From NCBI RefSeq assembly GCF_900113455.1, contig NZ_FOPI01000020.1, positions 1 to 41,899 on the forward strand: a DNA stretch of 41,899 bases, given 5' to 3'. This document shows, in pieces, positions 23,927 to 32,011 of this stretch. The notes beneath the pieces are model-generated. The model ran no database searches. It was not told the origin of the DNA and saw nothing but the letters and a program-made list of their open reading frames with translations. Numbering within the stretch: position 1 is the first letter of the stretch; the number at the start of each line of letters is the position of its first letter. A program made the position numbers and the translations under genes. The stretch is from Ligilactobacillus ruminis DSM 20403 = NBRC 102161. GTDB lineage: Bacteria > Bacillota > Bacilli > Lactobacillales > Lactobacillaceae.

Positions 23927-25320
23927 ATGCTGAAATTTCCAAGTGATTTTGCGTGGGGTGCCGCAACGTCAGGCCCCAATCCGAAGGTACTTTCAAAAAG
24001 AAGCACCAAAACGTTTTTGATTATTGGTATGCCAATGATCCAGATAAATTTTATGACGGAGTAGGTCCTGATACCGCATCGAATTTTTTCAACGATTATA
24101 AAGAAGACCTTGCTCTCATGCGCAAGGCCGGCATCAAGTCATTGCGGACGTCCATTCAATGGAGCCGCTTGATTGATGATTTTGAAAAATGCACGGTAAA
24201 TCAGGATGCGGTCGATTTTTACAACAACGTGATCAATGCGATGCTCGAAAACGGCATTGAACCATACATGAATCTTTGCCACTTTGACATGCCTGTCGAA
24301 TTGCAGCATAAATACGGCGGATTTGAATCAAAGCACGTCACGGATTTGTATGCCGGTTTTGCTGAACAATGCTTCAAGCTCTTTGGCGATCGCGTCAAGA
24401 ACTGGTTTACGTTCAACGAACCAAAGGTTATCCTGGATGGTGCATATTTGTATCAATTCCATTATCCGTTGAAAGTTGACGGTCCTCTTTCAGTGCAGGT
24501 CGCATATAACATCAACCTTGCTTCTGCCAAAGCAATTGAACGTTTCCGCAAGCTTTACGGAAATGATGACGACAAGCGTATCGGCATTATCTTGAATCTT
24601 ACGCCCGCATATCCTGCATCCGACTCTAAAGAAGATAAGGAAGCAGCTGAATTCGCAGAACTTTGGGCAAACAAGATGTTCCTGGATCCGGCTATTTTGG
24701 GATGCTATCCTGAAAAGCTTGTTGAAATTTTGAAGCGTGACGGTGTTTTGTGGGATTATACTCAAGAAGAACTCGATTTGATTGCCAAAGAAACCATCGA
24801 CGTTTTAGGCGTCAACTACTACCATCCGTTCCGCGTCAAGGCGCCTGAAGTATCATCCAAGAGTTTGCAGGACTGGATGCCTGACATCTACTTTGATGAA
24901 TATGAGATGCCTGGTCGCGTCATGAACGTTGACAAAGGCTGGGAAATTTTCCCGGAAGCATTGTATGACATTGCAATCAACGTTCGCGACAATTACAAAA
25001 ACATTCCTTGGTTCGTTTCAGAAAACGGCATGGGTGTTTCTCGCGAAGAGCGTTTTATGGATGAAAATGGTGTAGTTCATGACGATTATCGCATCAATTT
25101 CATGAAGAATCACTTGAAAGAACTTCATCGCGGAATCGAAGAAGGTTCAAACTGCCATGGCTACTTTGTTTGGACGGGCATTGACTGCTGGTCGTGGATG
25201 AATGCATATCGCAATCGTTATGGCCTTATTCGTGACGATATTCATACGCAAATCAAGACGATCAAGGATTCAGGCCGTTGGTTCAGAGAAACAAGCGATA
25301 ATAACGGTTTTGAAGAATAG
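23927..25320 (+). pseudogene. second 6-phospho-beta-glucosidase (GH1), frameshifted in a C run
   Basis: From ATG 23927 (RBS GAGGAG) the frame reads L-K-F-P-S-D-F-A-W-G-A-A-T-S-G-P, a perfect GH1 start, then leaves frame at CCCC (23974-23977) and stops near 24064. Adding one C would give T-S-G-P-Q-S-E-G and join the long frame that runs to 25320, for a 464-residue enzyme. The rest is intact: acid/base Glu in T-F-N-E-P-K, nucleophile in S-E-N-G-M-G, and W-S-W-M-N-A-Y-R-N-R-Y-G as phosphate-site region. It follows the ROK gene after 23 bases. Translation could start inside at GTG 23953 but would lack the first beta-strand. Sequencing error, recent mutation and slippage are all possible. Confidence 0.88.
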
Positions 25321-25344
25321 ATATTGGTGATTGTCAAAAAATAT

Positions 25345-25441
25345 AAAAAAGAGGCTGGGAAAAAAGTCCCGTTTCATACTTGAGTTAAACGAAAAGCTGA
25401 ACGAAGGCGGTCGATTTGCGACTGACTTTGTCCGGCTTTTT
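25345..25441 (+). other. partial GAGGCTGGGA-type terminator region
   Basis: AGAGGCTGGGAAAAAAGTCCC at 25350-25370 recalls the GAGGCTGGGA...TCCCAGCCTC hairpins common after lactic acid bacterial genes, but the matching arm is interrupted. GTCCGGCTTTTTT at 25430-25442 gives the T run. A long, imperfect terminator for the GH1 gene is likely. Confidence 0.45.
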
Positions 25442-25442
25442 T

Positions 25443-25548
25443 AAATGCAGTGCTGCTCAACTGATTTATCCAAAATCGCACTCAAATTTACGGACCAACG
25501 GATGTTTTTGCCCGTTTTTCGAGCAGGTCGTTTAAGACTTACGGAATC
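25443..25548 (+). repeat. decayed copy of the dispersed hairpin repeat
   Basis: AAATGCAGTGCT (25443), then ACTCAAATTTACGGAC (about 25490) and CGTTTTTCGAGCAG (about 25533), both shared with 5631-5693 of copy 1 in the same order. The TGTCCGTAA arms are mutated. It runs directly into the next coding region and may have removed its 5' end. Confidence 0.65.
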
Positions 25549-25549
25549 A

Positions 25550-25951
25550 ATGTTTTTTTCAGGATCGACCTACTATTTTGCGTTTCAGCAGTTTTATCCC
25601 CAAAACAACTATCTGCTAAACGTATTTTCGATCAGTGATGTCAATGACCTGCCGTTTGCCGTGGTTTTGTATGTTGACGGAATGATGACGGCGATGTTGA
25701 TTGGCTGCGTCTTTAGAATGTTGGAAAAAAATGGTAAAATAGTCTTGGCGTTGATCTTGGTTGGCGTGAATGCCGTTTGGGGATCGGGCGTTTTTGAAAT
25801 TGAAAAACATAATGCCTTCACTTCATTTTTGCTAGGCATCGAGAGTATGATTAAGGGCATGAACCCCGTTTATCCAGCCATAATATACGCAATCGTGTCG
25901 ATATCACTTTGTTTGTTGGTGATTAAGAGATTTAAGCTGCGTTTTGAGTAG
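25550..25951 (+). pseudogene. 5'-truncated membrane protein
   Basis: About 133 residues from ATG 25550, in frame with 35 codons of repeat DNA upstream. There is no RBS before 25550. Three hydrophobic helices are seen (about L-P-F-A-V-V-L-Y, I-V-L-A-L-I-L-V-G-V, Y-P-A-I-I-Y-A-I-V), separated by polar loops, ending in a basic tail. It looks like the C-terminal half of a larger permease-like or ABC-2-like membrane protein whose front was replaced by the repeat. The family is not recognised. Confidence 0.45.
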
Positions 25952-25979
25952 GTGTTCTGCGCAGCAAGGGGAGGATAGC

Positions 25980-26171
25980 ATGTTAGACAGAAGAAATTAT
26001 GTTGAGCTTGTTGCCTTATTGTTGGTGGTTGTCTTGTTCTCTTTGCATTTGCCTTTATGGGGAATGATAATGGATGCATGTGCGGAGCCGATGATCAGAG
26101 TCTTTTTTGGGTTGATATTATCGGTTATGCTGATAGACGTGCTGACAATGATATACTGGCGACGAGATTGA
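25980..26171 (+). CDS. small two-helix membrane protein
   Basis: 63 residues from ATG 25980, with a good RBS AAGGGGAGG at 25967-25975, 28 bases after the previous frame ends. Two hydrophobic helices (about 9-31 and 39-57), N-terminal D-R-R-N-Y, C-terminal W-R-R-D. No family recognised. Position and RBS make it a real gene, probably in one transcript with the truncated membrane gene; an immunity-type or subunit role is possible but unsupported. Confidence 0.55.
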   Translation: MLDRRNYVELVALLLVVVLFSLHLPLWGMIMDACAEPMIRVFFGLILSVMLIDVLTMIYWRRD

Positions 26172-26191
26172 TCGTTTCGTATGAATGGGAT

Positions 26192-26236
26192 AAATGCAGT
26201 CAAGAGAGTGTTTGGAATCTTGGCTGCATTTTTTAA
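26192..26236 (+). terminator. terminator with AAATGCAG/CTGCATTT arms
   Basis: AAATGCAG plus CAAGA (26192-26205) pairs with TCTTG plus CTGCATTT (26218-26231), then a T run. The outer arms are the same as those of the degV-side terminator at 9602-9634. Confidence 0.8.
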
Positions 26237-26434
26237 TAAATAAAAAATTTGATGTTTATTAAAAATATTCACAAATATGGCAATAAAAATCAATATTTGT
26301 GTGTAATAATTTCACCGGGTATCGTAAAAGTAAATTACTGTAATCGTTTTATTTATTTTGAGAGGGGAAAGAGAAATAATAAATCGGACGGTTACTGGAT
26401 GTTGATTAGGTATAATTTTAGGGAGCTGGTTTTT

Positions 26435-27301
26435 TTGCAAAATTATGCGGAGGAATTACGCAGGACATATGTCAAATCGCCGCGCATAAGTTCTTCTATT
26501 TTAGCATTGTCAATTACACTGTGCGTATTGTCAATAACGTTTTTGATTAGTATCGAAAGTTTTTTGGACCCTGTGCGTTTCGGAAATGATGCTGCGATGA
26601 TTAAAGAACTCGGTGATGAATTGAACTGCACTGTAATCGAAACGGCACAGTATACGGGGATGCCGCTGAGGTTTAGGGAAAAGCTGATTCTCAGCGACAG
26701 TCAAACGGCAGAATGTTCCAAAAAAATGATCTCGAATTTTCGCGTAATGAATGACAAGGTAATTGAATCGAATACTGTTTACAAGATGCTTGATCACAAC
26801 GTAAACGGTGCCGGGTATTCGTCAAAGGACAAGGAATATTGGACAAATGTCAAAGTTAAGTTCAGAAACAATCTGAATGAATACGTTGAAGCAAGGGAAA
26901 GTCAAATGCAGATTTCCAGAATGCAGCACTTTTATCAATTCCTGAGCACCATCTCATGGGCGGGACTTTTCGTATTCGGAAGTCTGATTATCCTTATCGT
27001 GGGGTATTTGTTTGCTTATCTCAAAAATAAGTGGCGGCTTTTTTACGGTTCAGGTCTGGCAATGATAATTTCTGGCGGACTTCTTATGACGATTGCACTG
27101 TTTTTTTCGTTAGGAAACACTGCATTTGGCATCGGTGATTTATTATACGTACGCGAAATTTGTTTTTCGATGGTGATAATGACCTGGGTCAGGTTACAGT
27201 GGATGTTTTCTGCGATGCTGATTATTCCAGGTTTTGTCATTTTTATGACGTCACGTCTTAAGATTGAATCTTTGCCAAGCTACTATCGTTTTGATCGGTA
27301 G
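26435..27301 (+). CDS. membrane protein of unknown function
   Basis: 288 residues from TTG 26435, six bases after AGGGAGCTGG; ATG 26399 in the same frame has no RBS and is the alternative. One membrane helix near the N-terminus (S-S-S-I-L-A-L-S-I-T-L-C-V), then an outside domain of about 130 residues with two cysteines (C-T-V-I-E and A-E-C-S-K), then three helices (about residues 170-280). Layout of single helix, outside domain and helix cluster is seen in signalling or ABC-type accessory proteins, but I recognise no family. A TATAAT at 26411-26416 lies close to the start, so the transcript start is uncertain. A terminator follows. Confidence 0.6.
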   Translation: MQNYAEELRRTYVKSPRISSSILALSITLCVLSITFLISIESFLDPVRFGNDAAMIKELGDELNCTVIETAQYTGMPLRFREKLILSDSQTAECSKKMISNFRVMNDKVIESNTVYKMLDHNVNGAGYSSKDKEYWTNVKVKFRNNLNEYVEARESQMQISRMQHFYQFLSTISWAGLFVFGSLIILIVGYLFAYLKNKWRLFYGSGLAMIISGGLLMTIALFFSLGNTAFGIGDLLYVREICFSMVIMTWVRLQWMFSAMLIIPGFVIFMTSRLKIESLPSYYRFDR

Positions 27302-27315
27302 ACATATTTGTTTTT

Positions 27316-27346
27316 GAGTCCTGCCGGAAGGCAAGGCTCTTTTTTT
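27316..27346 (+). terminator. terminator
   Basis: GAGTCCTGCC (27316-27325) with GGCAAGGCTC (27330-27339), two mismatches, then T7. Confidence 0.85.
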
Positions 27347-27419
27347 GACTAAAGGGCTGCTTGCTTATTTGGCTGCTTTGCTCTAAAATGAACTAAACAT
27401 CAACGAAGGGATGGCAAAC

Positions 27420-28325
27420 ATGGAATTTACGTGGCAGAACCATTCGGGGAAAAAAGCAACGGTGAAAAGAATTCTGACCAATCATGGCGTCAGTCATCGG
27501 ATGATCGCTAAACTTAAGCGAGGCCAAGGCAACGTAAAACTGAACGGAGAAAAAACGGTTCTTTCGGCCTTGGTCGGTCAAAATGATAAAGTAACGCTCG
27601 TGCTTCCACCGGAAAATGACGATGAGCGGATTCTTGTCAGTCACGAAAGGATTAAAGTCGTCTATGAAGATGAAAATTGGCTGTTGCTTGACAAGCCTGC
27701 AGGAATATCCAGCGTTCCTGGTCCTTCGAACGATCATGATACGATGATGAATCGCGTCAAGGGGTATCTGATTGATCAAAAAAGCGAAAATCTTGTTCCT
27801 CATGCCGTAACAAGACTGGACAGGTTTACAAGCGGACTGATGCTTTGCGCAAAGCATGGGTTTGCGCAAGGACTGATTTCAAAGCAGGTTCAGGAACATT
27901 CGATGGAAAAACGGTATTTGGCCGTGTGCTCTGGATTTGTCAAGAAAGATCACGGAATTATTGACTTGCCGCTTAAGAAAGAGGATAACGGTTTTAGGCG
28001 GATCGTTTCTTGCGATGGGCAAAATGCAGTCACGGAATATTGGGTTCGAGAGCGTTTTGGCAACGAAGCCACGTTGGTTGAGTGCGTTCTTCATACCGGA
28101 AGAACCCATCAGATTCGTGCTCATTTTGCACATTTTACGCATCCGCTGATTTCAGATGAACTGTATGGAGGCAAAAGAAACGATGCATGCAAAAGACAAG
28201 CACTTCACGCTTGCTGTTTGGCATTTGACGATCCTTTTTCCTGCAAGAGGCTCAGGTTTGAATTGCCGCTTGAAAATGATATGGAACATTTGTTAGGGGA
28301 ATTGAGATGCATAAATTGTGATTGA
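27420..28325 (+). CDS. RluA/RluD-family RNA pseudouridine synthase
   Basis: 301-residue enzyme that isomerises uridine to pseudouridine in rRNA or tRNA. The catalytic Asp lies in T-R-L-D-R-F-T-S-G-L near 137; other family motifs are L-L-D-K-P-A-G-I near 87, K-R-Y-L-A-V near 165, and H-T-G-R-T-H-Q-I-R near 223-231. The N-terminal ~80 residues form a divergent S4-like domain (V-K-R-I-L-T-N-H-G-V-S). ATG 27420 is chosen because AAGGGATGG lies nine bases before it; ATG 27411 overlaps that RBS. Target site not deducible. Ends about 80 bases before the MntR-type gene, which has its own promoter. Confidence 0.92.
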   Translation: MEFTWQNHSGKKATVKRILTNHGVSHRMIAKLKRGQGNVKLNGEKTVLSALVGQNDKVTLVLPPENDDERILVSHERIKVVYEDENWLLLDKPAGISSVPGPSNDHDTMMNRVKGYLIDQKSENLVPHAVTRLDRFTSGLMLCAKHGFAQGLISKQVQEHSMEKRYLAVCSGFVKKDHGIIDLPLKKEDNGFRRIVSCDGQNAVTEYWVRERFGNEATLVECVLHTGRTHQIRAHFAHFTHPLISDELYGGKRNDACKRQALHACCLAFDDPFSCKRLRFELPLENDMEHLLGELRCINCD

Positions 28326-28342
28326 TTGACAAATATTTTTAA

Positions 28343-28365
28343 TATACCTAAAAATTTGGTATAAT
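28343..28365 (+). promoter_or_regulatory. promoter and likely metal-regulator operator
   Basis: Extended -10 TGGTATAAT (28357-28365). The inverted repeat TATACC (28343-28348) / GGTATA (28358-28363), nine bases apart, overlaps it. The location suits autoregulation by the DtxR/MntR-type protein encoded just downstream. Confidence 0.55.
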
Positions 28366-28404
28366 GTTTGTAACTAGACGAACAAAAAGGTCAGGTGAAG
28401 ATTA

Positions 28405-29052
28405 ATGACGCCAAAAAAAGAAGACTATTTAAAGATCATCTTTGAATTGGGCGGACGCAAAAAGAAAGTTTCAAATAAGCAGATTGCAATGAGTTTGAAC
28501 ATTGCAGCGGGTTCCGTGACGGAAATGGTCAGCAAGCTCGTAAAAGAAGGACTTGTCGATCACACTCCGTATGCCGGAATATCTTTGACGAAAAAGGGGA
28601 CTGAGATTGCAGAAAATCTGATCAGAAGGCATCGTTTATGGGAAACTTTTTTGGTTGACAAGCTGAATTATAAATTACAGGACGTGCATAACGATGCCGA
28701 GATTTTAGAACACGTTACAAGCGACAATTTGATGGATCACTTGGAAGAATTTTTAGGTCATCCCGAACATTGTCCTCACGGGGGAGTTATTCCGTACAAA
28801 TCGGGAACCTACCGCGAAGAAAGCTATTTGATTTTGGCTGACGTTGCAGAGGGGACGACGGTCACCGTTGATCGTTTTATCGATAATCATGAATTGCTTT
28901 CCTATTTGGACGATATTCACATCAATCTTGGCGACAGGCTTGTCGTTGGGGAACATACTCCGTTTGAAGGCCCGATCAAGCTGACTTATTGCGACAGCGG
29001 CGAAGAAACGAGCATCGGGTATAAGGCGGCACACTATATTTTTGTTAAGTAG
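28405..29052 (+). CDS. DtxR/MntR-family metal-dependent regulator
   Basis: 215-residue regulator. N-terminal winged helix: E-D-Y-L-K-I-I-F-E-L at 6-15, I-A-A-G-S-V-T-E-M as recognition helix near 32-40, Y-A-G-I-S-L-T-K-K-G. Dimerisation/metal domain: R-R-H-R-L-W-E near 74-80, H-N-D-A-E-I-L-E-H near 92-100, G-H-P-E-H-C-P-H-G near 117-125, the conserved metal-binding sequence set. A C-terminal FeoA/SH3-like domain (about 150-215) makes it longer than Bacillus MntR. Likely a manganese or iron sensor that represses metal uptake. RBS AAAGGTCAGG. No transporter lies next to it. Confidence 0.88.
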   Translation: MTPKKEDYLKIIFELGGRKKKVSNKQIAMSLNIAAGSVTEMVSKLVKEGLVDHTPYAGISLTKKGTEIAENLIRRHRLWETFLVDKLNYKLQDVHNDAEILEHVTSDNLMDHLEEFLGHPEHCPHGGVIPYKSGTYREESYLILADVAEGTTVTVDRFIDNHELLSYLDDIHINLGDRLVVGEHTPFEGPIKLTYCDSGEETSIGYKAAHYIFVK

Positions 29053-29082
29053 GTCTGATGCCTACTATAAATCAGCTTGATG

Positions 29083-29091
29083 TGGTATAAT
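29083..29091 (+). promoter_or_regulatory. cold-shock gene promoter, extended -10
   Basis: TGGTATAAT at 29083-29091. Transcription from here gives a 5' leader of about 105 bases, as in cspA-type genes. Confidence 0.6.
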
Positions 29092-29174
29092 TAGACTTGT
29101 ATTTTTGTATTGGTCATATTGGTTATCGTTTCATTCAACATCTCCATTTGCGCCTGTCAGAATTACAATAATTA

Positions 29175-29189
29175 TGCGCATATGGCGCA
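29175..29189 (+). promoter_or_regulatory. hairpin next to the cold-shock RBS
   Basis: TGCGC/GCGCA stem with loop ATATG, ending three bases before AGGAG of the RBS. A plausible temperature-sensitive element of the cspA-type leader. Confidence 0.4.
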
Positions 29190-29204
29190 GAAGGAGTTTT
29201 ATTA

Positions 29205-29405
29205 ATGGAACAAGGTACAGTTAAATGGTTTAATGCAGAAAAAGGCTACGGTTTCATCACGCGTGAAGACGGCAGCGACGTTTTCGTTCACTTTTCTGCA
29301 ATCCAAGGTGAAGGTTACAAGTCTTTGGAAGAAGGACAACACGTAACTTTTGACGTTGAAGAAGGTCAACGCGGTTTGCAAGCTGCAAACGTCGTTAAAG
29401 ACTAA
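29205..29405 (+). CDS. cspA: cold-shock protein (CspA family)
   Basis: 66-residue single-strand nucleic-acid-binding beta-barrel that acts as an RNA chaperone. RNP1 K-G-Y-G-F-I at 13-18 and RNP2 V-F-V-H-F at 26-30 are perfect, with the standard N-terminal G-T-V-K-W-F-N. Normal length and acidic. RBS AGAAGGAG. Long 5' leader; transcribed alone. Two hairpins follow, of which the second (29468-29496) is the terminator. Confidence 0.97.
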   Translation: MEQGTVKWFNAEKGYGFITREDGSDVFVHFSAIQGEGYKSLEEGQHVTFDVEEGQRGLQAANVVKD

Positions 29406-29467
29406 AACAACTCAGGACAGTTGCGTACGTAACTGTTGATCAGGAAATGAAAATCGCAATTGTAGAG

Positions 29468-29496
29468 GACCGGATGATTTCATTCGGTCTTTTTTG
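29468..29496 (+). terminator. terminator after the cold-shock gene
   Basis: GACCGGATGA (29468-29477) / TCATTCGGTC (29480-29489), one G-T pair, then T6. An earlier hairpin CAGTT...AACTG near 29420-29437 lacks a T run. Confidence 0.88.
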
Positions 29497-29558
29497 CTTG
29501 CATGAAATTTTGTGCGGGATTACACTTATGATACTGGATTTAAAAAGGGGGCAAAATT

Positions 29559-30746
29559 TTGAAAAGAGAGTTACGCTTGCATTGGCTTCTTTTAGGAAGC
29601 CTGATTTGTTCGACCGGCGGAAGCCTGTTGTGGCCCTTGACGACGATTTATATGCATGATTATTTGCATCAGTCGTTAACGGTTGCCGGAACAGTACTGT
29701 TCTTCAACTCGATTACGCTGATTATCGGAAGCTGGCTTGGAGGATACATATACGATCATGGAAAAGTGCGATTTTTCTTGATCTTGTCAGTTTTAATGCA
29801 AGCTGCATCGGTCTTTTTGCTGATTTTTTTCCATGATTGGCCATGTTTTGCTTTTTTGCTGATTCTGGATAATTTCGGAAACGGTATTTCGTCAACGATT
29901 GTCAGTTCGCTTGCAACCGGAATTAAAGAAAAAGATCCAAGATACGTTTTTAATATGATCTATTTCATGCAAAACGTCGGCGTGGTCGCTGGGACGATGC
30001 TTGTCGGATATGTCATTGAAATTTCAATCAACATGATTTTTATCGTCAATTTTGCGATGTATGCCGTTTTTTTGCTGATAGTCTGGCTGTTTTATTTTGT
30101 CCCACAGCACGTTTTGGCTAAACATGCAAGTCAAAAGAAGGGTGTCTCCGATAAAACGCCTAAAAAAGCAGCAATCGTGATTTTTGCAGCGCTCGCACTT
30201 TATTTTGCAATCGACGTCGGATATTCGCAATGGCAGAGCAATTTGTCGGTTTACATGGGACAGTTGGGAATTCCCGTCAAAAACTACAGTTTGCTGTGGA
30301 CGATCAACGGTATCATAATTGTCTTGATTCAGCCGCTGATCAATCGCTTTGACGAATCTTTCCAAACAAAGCTGACGCATAAGATTTATTTGGGCATCGT
30401 TTTGTTTGCCTTCGGATTCAGCTCACTGATTTTTGCAAAAAGCTATCCGTATTTTGTTTTGTCGATGGCCATTGTTACTTTGGGCGAGGTGCTGACTTTT
30501 CCGACTTTCCCGGCTTTTGTCTCAAGCCTCAGCTCATTTAGCGAAAAAGGGAAGTATCAGGGACTCGTTACCGCGTTTCCGGCATTGGGTCGCGCAGTCG
30601 GTCCCGTTTTGGGCGGGATAATTATCGATAATTTTTCATACGCTGCCCTATTTACATTTACGTCTGCTTTTGTCATAATCGTTGGTAGCATCTTGATCGG
30701 ATGCGTCGAAATTAACTTGGATGGCAATGGTGAAATTAAGAAATGA
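29559..30746 (+). CDS. MFS transporter (efflux type)
   Basis: 395-residue major facilitator with 12 hydrophobic segments. The family loop-2/3 motif is seen as G-S-W-L-G-G-Y-I-Y-D-H-G-K-V-R near 58-72. The P-x-L-G-G-pattern G-P-V-L-G-G-I-I in the second half (about 350) is typical of drug/H+ antiporters of the YfmO/multidrug type. Start TTG 29559 behind AAAGGGGGC; no in-frame ATG upstream. The ThrE-like gene overlaps its stop (ATGA), so the two are translated together. Substrate unknown; co-expression with an amino acid exporter hints at metabolite export. Confidence 0.85.
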   Translation: MKRELRLHWLLLGSLICSTGGSLLWPLTTIYMHDYLHQSLTVAGTVLFFNSITLIIGSWLGGYIYDHGKVRFFLILSVLMQAASVFLLIFFHDWPCFAFLLILDNFGNGISSTIVSSLATGIKEKDPRYVFNMIYFMQNVGVVAGTMLVGYVIEISINMIFIVNFAMYAVFLLIVWLFYFVPQHVLAKHASQKKGVSDKTPKKAAIVIFAALALYFAIDVGYSQWQSNLSVYMGQLGIPVKNYSLLWTINGIIIVLIQPLINRFDESFQTKLTHKIYLGIVLFAFGFSSLIFAKSYPYFVLSMAIVTLGEVLTFPTFPAFVSSLSSFSEKGKYQGLVTAFPALGRAVGPVLGGIIIDNFSYAALFTFTSAFVIIVGSILIGCVEINLDGNGEIKK

Positions 30747-31495
30747 ATGAAATGAAACGTGATGAATTGGCCATGGAGGTTGTTTTGACCGCTGGAAAAC
30801 TGATGATTGAAAGCGGAGCTGATATGACCAGAGTCGATGATACGATGTATCGTCTTGCAAAAAATGCCGGGATCAAAGAGCCGCGCATTTTTGAAACGAC
30901 GACGGGAATCATGATGTCTGCGCCCAAAAGCAAACTGACTCGAATCGAACCAATCAATGAGCGCAGCATCAATCTTGAAGTGGTTTCGCGCGTCAATGAT
31001 TTGTCGCGGGCCTTTCAGCGCGGCGAATTATCGCTTGAAGAGGTGGATGAAAGGCTTAACCGAATGAAAACGACCACTCCGTTCTTCGTTTTTCCTTGGC
31101 AGTTGCTTGCGGCAGCAATCGTCAGTTCAACGCTGCTTGTGATGTATGGCGGAAGTTTTTTGGATTTCTTCCCTGCATTTTTTGCAGGCGGAATCGGTTA
31201 TGCGGTCTATTGGTATATTAATACGAGATTTAAAGTAAAATTTGTGAGCGAATTTTTGGGAGCGTTGGTAATCGGATTGTGCGCTTCATTTGTTGTTCGC
31301 TTTCACCTTGGAACAAGCATGGGGATGATCACGATTGGTGCCGTCATGCCGCTGGTTCCAGGAGTTCCCTTGACAAATGCGGTCCGTGACGTGCTTGCTG
31401 GGCATATCTTGAGTGGTATTTCGCGCGGAACCGAAGCGTTGATTTCTGCGTGCGCAATTGGCTTTGGAATTGCCGTCGTATTGCGTTTTTTCTGA
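30743..31495 (+). CDS. threonine/serine exporter, large subunit (ThrE/YjjP, DUF1212)
   Basis: 250-residue protein. The cytosolic N-terminal half carries the DUF1212 signature G-K-L-M-I-E-S-G-A-D-M-T-R-V-D-D-T near 15-32 and R-V-N-D-L-S-R near 84-90. The second half has about five membrane helices. It corresponds to the N-terminal half of Corynebacterium ThrE, which exports threonine and serine; in Firmicutes the protein is split in two genes. Overlaps the MFS stop by four bases. The small subunit follows after eight bases. Confidence 0.88.
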   Translation: MNEMKRDELAMEVVLTAGKLMIESGADMTRVDDTMYRLAKNAGIKEPRIFETTTGIMMSAPKSKLTRIEPINERSINLEVVSRVNDLSRAFQRGELSLEEVDERLNRMKTTTPFFVFPWQLLAAAIVSSTLLVMYGGSFLDFFPAFFAGGIGYAVYWYINTRFKVKFVSEFLGALVIGLCASFVVRFHLGTSMGMITIGAVMPLVPGVPLTNAVRDVLAGHILSGISRGTEALISACAIGFGIAVVLRFF

Positions 31496-31503
31496 GGTAA
31501 GCG

Positions 31504-31962
31504 ATGATGAATCTGATTTTATTTTTAATTGTGAACGTTGTTTTTTGTTATATGGCAACCGTCGGGTTTGGGGTTATCCTGAACATCCCGCGACGCGGAT
31601 TGAACGAATGCGGAATCGTCGGCGTCATCGGATGGTTGGTCTATGTTTGCATAAAGGACTGTTTCAGCAGCTCGATGCTTGCCAACTTGCTGGCAGCATT
31701 TTCCATCGGTATGGGGGCCATGTTCTGTGCCCGTTTCAAGAAAATGCCGATGATTTTGTTTAATATTCCAAGCCTTGTCCCGCTTGTGCCGGGAGGTCAG
31801 GCATATCGTGCCGTGCGTTATTTTGCGATTGGAAAAAACGATTTGGCTTTGAGCTATCTTGTTCAAGTCGGGATGATTGCCGGTTCGATTGCGGTCGGTT
31901 TCTTTTTGGCCGAGTTCGTATCCCAGGTCTATTTTAAAATTCACGGTTATTCTCAGCAGTAG
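31504..31962 (+). CDS. threonine/serine exporter, small subunit (YjjB, DUF3815)
   Basis: 152-residue membrane protein with about five helices, the C-terminal half of a split ThrE. The family pattern F-N-I-P-S-L-V-P-L-V-P-G-G near 86-98 is intact and matches the M-P-L-V-P-G-V-P motif in the partner (the pseudo-repeat typical of ThrE). RBS GAGGTAAG; ATG 31507 is an equally possible start. A strong terminator follows, closing the MFS-ThrE operon. Confidence 0.87.
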   Translation: MMNLILFLIVNVVFCYMATVGFGVILNIPRRGLNECGIVGVIGWLVYVCIKDCFSSSMLANLLAAFSIGMGAMFCARFKKMPMILFNIPSLVPLVPGGQAYRAVRYFAIGKNDLALSYLVQVGMIAGSIAVGFFLAEFVSQVYFKIHGYSQQ

Positions 31963-31973
31963 TCGAAGCTAAG

Positions 31974-32004
31974 CCTCGTTTCTTTGGTGAAACGAGGTAT
32001 TTTT
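31974..32004 (+). terminator. terminator after the ThrE operon
   Basis: Perfect nine-base stem CCTCGTTTC (31974-31982) / GAAACGAGG (31989-31997), then TATTTTTATTT. Confidence 0.88.
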
Positions 32005-32011
32005 ATTTGAC

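Noticed and set aside
23974-23977. Programmed ribosomal frameshift in GH1
   Set aside because: There is no slippery heptamer, Shine-Dalgarno-like stimulator or downstream structure at the site; a plain deletion in a C run is simpler.
23953-25320. Second GH1 as an intact gene starting at GTG 23953
   Set aside because: The first residues are a frameshifted version of the GH1 start; the true start and RBS are at 23927, and the first beta-strand would be missing.
29415-29440. Terminator right after the cold-shock gene
   Set aside because: CAGTT/AACTG forms a short hairpin but without a T run; the true terminator is at 29468-29496.
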